DNA from: Heliocidaris tuberculata
Lineage: Eukaryota > Echinodermata > Echinoidea > Camarodonta > Echinometridae
Assembly: GCA_025618425.1 (NCBI GenBank)
Contig: CM046842.1
Span: 31,246,885 to 31,310,884 of the forward strand
Direction: 5' to 3'
Length of the DNA stretch: 64,000 nt
Part shown: in pieces, positions 60,373 through 64,000 of the stretch
Numbering within the stretch: position 1 is the stretch's first letter
Layout: each line of letters begins with the position of its first letter
Notes under the pieces: generated by a model
Seen by the model: only the letters and a program-made list of their open reading frames with translations
What the model was told of the DNA's origin: nothing
Databases searched by the model: none
Program-made: the position numbers and the translations under genes

Positions 60373-61310
60373 TCAGCTGTGTCAAAATACGGAGTTTGTA
60401 CGAGAGATCAACAAGAAGATGCGAGAGAATTACCAGCCAGGAACTGCCAAGAGGGGGTAGAGAGCTTGTGAAAGAAATGGAGATTCGTCTGCTAACTTGT
60501 CAGTCAAGAAAGCGGGTTGTGGGAATACCGGTATCTTAGGCTCGATCACCTCGTTGAAGAGACTGGAAAAAAGATCTACCTTTAGTAAGTGATATTGACC
60601 TCACATGATTTTGTTATTGTGGGTGTACGTGTTTGTGTAATGTCTTGAATGGGGGTGGGCGGGTGTGGTGAAACTGTGGTGCTGAATAGGCCATTTTCGT
60701 ATAATGCATTCAAATTTAATGCTTGCCTCTTTGTCAAACTCCTAGTAATAAACTATTACATCCACCTATACTATAGTTGACATCATAATTAATTTGGTAT
60801 CAAAAGAAATAGCTCAACAAGATCCTTAATTTGATTGGTATTCCAATAAGACTTGTAAAAAATCATTTTGGTTAAAATGTCTAACATATGGGCCTCGTTA
60901 CTGCACATTCAGAAGCATAATAGAAAAACATTTTACTTTTGTTTCTTGTTTTGAATAGACCAAATATAATAAATTAGACCTTTACACTAGCTATCCAATT
61001 AGTTCCGGTAAAATTATATTATGGTGAAATTTCTTTACGAACAGTGGACAAAGTATCATGTCCGTAACACATTATTTTGGTCATTTACTAAGAATTGAGA
61101 GTCCAAAAGGATTGACTATACTTATTTTCCTAAAAAGTCATGCAACAGTGATAATCAAATTCTGGAATCTCTGCAGCCAAGTTGATAAACTCACAGAAAT
61201 TTGTCAATGATTAAAGCCACCAAAAAGCCATGTCTGTTTACTGTCATGTCCGTAACACAGATAAAGATTACCTTATTCCAATAACTGTTTTACTTGATGA
61301 TGTGATTTCA

Positions 61311-61635
61311 GGGGGCGTTTCAGAAAGCTTTTTGTAAAGTTAAGCATGACTTTACGAACGACTTGAATATGAAGTGCCAGATAGGATGCCCAAAGTTTTT
61401 CCTGATGTTTTAACAAAGTGTGACTGTATTTCCAATAACCTCAATTAAATTATGGCAACAAATTTAATACTTTGCATTAAAAATGTTTGTTATAAGAAGA
61501 ATGTTAATCTACGTCTGCACAGTTCGACTTTAGTTGATGCAGTTAAAAATGATTGAGCATCCCATTTGGCTTGTCATATTTAAGTCATTCGTAAAGTCAT
61601 GTGTAACTTTACGAACAGCTTTATGAAACAACCCC
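61311..61635. mobile_element. hairpin element related at its tips (GTTTCAGAAAGC)
   Basis: GGGGGCGTTTCAGAAAGCTT then TTTGTAAAGTTAAGC and GACTTTACGAACGACTT pair with AAGTCATTCGTAAAGTCATG, TGTAACTTTACGAACAGCTT and TATGAAACAACCCC. Length 325; the middle is unrelated to the H family. Confidence 0.82.
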
Positions 61636-61846
61636 AGGTTTGATTTTCACGGCCAGATAACAAAAAAAATCAAACATCTAAGAAAATGTGTCATGTCCAT
61701 AAGGCTGGAATTCCCCAAATTGGACTTTATTCTTCTTACAATTCAAGGCTTCCCAAAATACCATGCTTTTTAAACACTTTTGATGCCATATGATTGCCAG
61801 CTTATGATAGCTATGGAACTGCTAATTTTACATAATATCTAAACCA

Positions 61847-61993
61847 GAGCCCCGTTTCATAAAACTTGCTATCAATAACAAGTTACAATAATTGTTATAA
61901 ACTACTGAAATCATTGAAGCTGATTGGCTGAGAGCGAATTCGTCATAGAAATGGGGCAGTTGTTATTGATAATAAGTTTTATGAAACAGAGCT
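61847..61993 (-). mobile_element. hairpin MITE copy H15, arm type C
   Basis: GAGCCCCGTTTCATAAAACT then TGCTATCAATAACAAG; right TTGTTATTGATAATAAGTTT then TATGAAACAGAGC. Reversed core. Confidence 0.87.
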
Positions 61994-62023
61994 CAGATTT
62001 ATTCTCCTCCTCTCTTTCCTCCT

Positions 62024-62160
62024 GGGGGGCGTTTCATCAAGTGTCTTGTCGGTGATTTTTACCGACAAATTTGCTCTCAGCCAGTCAGAAGCAAAAATTT
62101 CAGTAGCTTATAACAGTTATTTCGACTGTCATTGAGGACAAGTTTTATGAAACAGGGCCC
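62024..62160 (+). mobile_element. hairpin MITE copy H16, hybrid arms B/C
   Basis: Left GGGGGGCGTTTCATCAAGTG then TCTTGTCGGTGATTTTTACC (B); right GACTGTCATTGAGGACAAGT then TTTATGAAACAGGGCCC (C-like). Confidence 0.87.
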
Positions 62161-62229
62161 TGTTTTCTCCCCCTTCTTTTCTCATTTCTCATCTTATCTC
62201 TCTTTGTTTCCTCTTCTATCCTCCTGGGG

Positions 62230-62370
62230 GGGGGGGGGCGTTTCATCAAGTGTCTTGTCGGTGATTTTTACCGACAAATTTGCTCTCAGCCAATCAGATG
62301 CAAGGATTTCAGTAGCTTATAACAAGTTATAGCAACTTGTCATTGATGACAAGTTTTATGAAACAGGGCA
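62230..62370 (+). mobile_element. hairpin MITE copy H17, hybrid arms B/C
   Basis: Near twin of H16 about 200 bases on: the same left arm TCATCAAGTGTCTTGTCGGT and right CAACTTGTCATTGATGACAA. It could be a local duplication. Confidence 0.87.
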
Positions 62371-62835
62371 CTGGTCTCCCCTGCCAAGAATCACTAGGGT
62401 TTATTCATTTTAAAACAACTGTACAATGATATATTGTTTGTTTTCTATATTCATGTCTGAATTTTTAGATGACTGTATATTGGGATAAAATTTTATTAGT
62501 TAATGAAATTTTCTGTGGTGTGTCACAGCACTCATAATTGTTGTGTAATTGACCAGATTATGTGGATCATTTTGATGACGAGAGTGCCAAACTGACAAGG
62601 TTCTGATCAAATTTGACTAGAGCCCTAATCATAGACTTTGACTAGATTTCTAGTAAGAATGCTTGACTTTCTTTCCAAATCCTTTTGGCTAGGACCTAGT
62701 CAAATTTCACTAGATTTCCTAGTCATAGACTTAACTATAAATTTCTAGTCAAAATGCTTTATTAGATTTTTCAGATCAATTTGAATAGAACGTGGTCAAA
62801 GTGACCAGATCCGCTAATCATAGACTTTGACTACA

Positions 62836-62950
62836 GGGGCCGCGGAGCGTTTTTTAAAGTGGGGGGGGGGGGGGGGGCTGATCTAATTTCACTCAGTAAT
62901 GACAGTTTTCGAGCCCTTTTCCGATATTTTTATTAACGTGTCTATTCAAA
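62836..62950. mobile_element. poly-G MITE fragment with GGGGCCGCGGA end
   Basis: CAGGGGCCGCGGAGCGTTTT then TTAAAGTGG and poly-G; homologous in reverse to 3110-3213, including the CTGATCTAATTTCACTCA segment. Confidence 0.65.
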
Positions 62951-63005
62951 AAAGTGGAAAAATGGAATAAGAGTCTGTAAAGATGCTTCTATAAACAACC
63001 AGAAG

Positions 63006-63400
63006 GGTATAATGCTGGAGCAGCTTTTTACATCCCAAAATCCAGCGCAAATATAAATGTTATAAAACATCTAATATCTCCATCAAGAGGGCTGAATTGG
63101 TAGCTATCTTAATGGCACTTGAATGGCCAGCCGAATATCATCCAATCGCAATCGTCATTTTGACGGATCCAACTCTAGAAACCATTTAAGAACGTAAAAG
63201 AATCGAGTATTGTAGTTGCGATATACCAAAAGTTTTTGGCCATAAATTCCTTTGGCATTGAAGTAAATCTTGAATGGTATCAGCCCACTGTGGCCTATCA
63301 AAAAATGAAAGAGCTGACGTTGGCAAAACAAGCTTCCAATAAACTGGTTTTGCCACATGGATTTGTAATAAATCGCTGTTTCTCTAATAAACTCACTTTT
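63006..63400 (+). pseudogene. decayed LINE RNase H domain
   Basis: Across a frameshift one reads GYNAGAAFYIPKSS, then RAELVAILMALEWPAE (the RNase H A-E-L helix), IAIVILTDPT (catalytic T-D), and in a further frame FGIEVNLEWYQPT and ELTLAKQASNK, which recalls the W-x-P-x-H...A-D-x-L-A-K end of this domain. No reverse transcriptase is attached. Confidence 0.55.
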
Positions 63401-63611
63401 ACTTTGGTTTACTATGATATCTATGTGTTGTTTATTCGAAGCTTGTTCTGATAAAATCATTTCATTACTGAGCACAGTATAAATATTTAAAAATATTTAT
63501 AAATATGAAGAATTTCTATACCCAGCACAAGCCCTTCTACACTTACAGGTTTGCAGTTATTCGCACGAACAACATTCCCTTCTCGTGTTATCTGGGAACC
63601 CAGGATCTCCC

Positions 63612-63613
63612 TC

Positions 63614-63645
<32 letters not shown>

Positions 63646-63720
63646 CCCCCCTCTTTTTCGCTCTCTCCCTCACCCTCTCTCCCTCCCTCTCTCTCATTCC
63701 CACTCTCATTCTCTCTTACC
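63612..63720. repeat. CT microsatellite
   Basis: (TC)n with CCC interruptions; overlapping open frames are Ser-Leu-Pro artefacts. Nothing else is recognised to the end of the window. Confidence 0.92.
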
Positions 63721-64000
63721 CTTCACAGCCCGCTGCTGTCTTGTTGGTGACGTCAGTCAATAAATCATTCGTCTTCGATTTCGTCCTTATTACATACTGA
63801 ACATTAACCACAAAGTTCCGCTGTGACTACATCTGGCTCCAACGATGTTGGTGGAATGCCTCAAAAGTAAAAATTGTCTTTAAAAATCCAACGAGAAGGG
63901 TTTTTTTTTTTCTGTCTAACTAAACATTTGTATAATGATCTCGTTGCTTCGGCTTGCAAGAGAAAAATCGACTTGGGTAGGCCTATTATCAACATGATGC

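Larger units (their letters stand above)
60160..62838. repeat. possible element with TTTTGACTAG-repeat arms
   Basis: Clusters of ATTTTGACTAGGATTCTGTT-like units at 60185-60320 and of TTTGACTAGATTTCTAGT-like units in the other orientation at 62600-62838 bracket about 2.3 kb that carries other elements. Whether the clusters belong to one element is uncertain. Confidence 0.35.

Noticed and set aside
60330..60539. 69-codon plus-strand open frame
   Set aside because: No recognisable domain; more plausibly untranslated sequence of the promoter-like patch or chance.

Overview
The window is eukaryotic genomic DNA: split genes with GT-AG introns, long AT-rich introns, abundant microsatellites and many small interspersed elements. 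The protein families (CUB, C-type lectin, FN3 and ZP in one receptor; an animal sulfotransferase-like enzyme; a CD225/dispanin protein), the intron style and the repeat load point to a marine invertebrate deuterostome, most likely an echinoderm. That assignment is inference, because no taxon-specific marker is present. Layout: (1) 1-2362 holds a possible last exon of an upstream gene, microsatellites and one hairpin element. (2) 2363-34103, plus strand, is one large gene read here as 24 coding exons whose phases join without a break into 1416 residues plus a stop codon. The protein has five N-terminal CUB or CUB-like modules, then CTLD-FN3-CTLD-FN3, a ZP module, a furin-type basic region, one membrane span and a 25-residue tail. 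The signal-peptide exon was not found and is probably upstream of the window. Its introns contain a broken CR1/L2-like LINE, two decayed copies of the gene's own exons, and many MITEs. (3) 34104-40994 is non-coding: a tandem duplication, poly-G repeats, a tRNA-derived SINE, a pair of ~750-bp direct repeats and an ~800-bp inverted repeat. (4) 40995-44332, plus strand, is a two-exon sulfotransferase-like gene with a hAT-type MITE only 14 bases into its intron. (5) 44333-55004 is mostly repeats, including a 981-bp element with a perfect 10-bp target duplication and a TTAA-flanked fold-back sitting inside a tRNA-derived SINE. (6) 55005-57717, plus strand, is a three-exon proline- and histidine-rich dispanin (CD225) membrane-protein gene. 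(7) 57718-64000 holds further MITEs, a decayed LINE RNase H fragment and a promoter-like CCAAT/NRF1 cluster at about 60330. The three genes show no sign of functional linkage. The most unusual signal is a family of about 140-bp hairpin elements with at least 17 copies. A nearly constant core lies between arms that differ from copy to copy, yet in full copies the arms stay complementary to each other. Other hairpins here share only the outer tips (GGGG..GTTTCA) and have unrelated arms. The receptor architecture is the other main point of interest. All homology statements come from reading motifs by eye; no searches were run.
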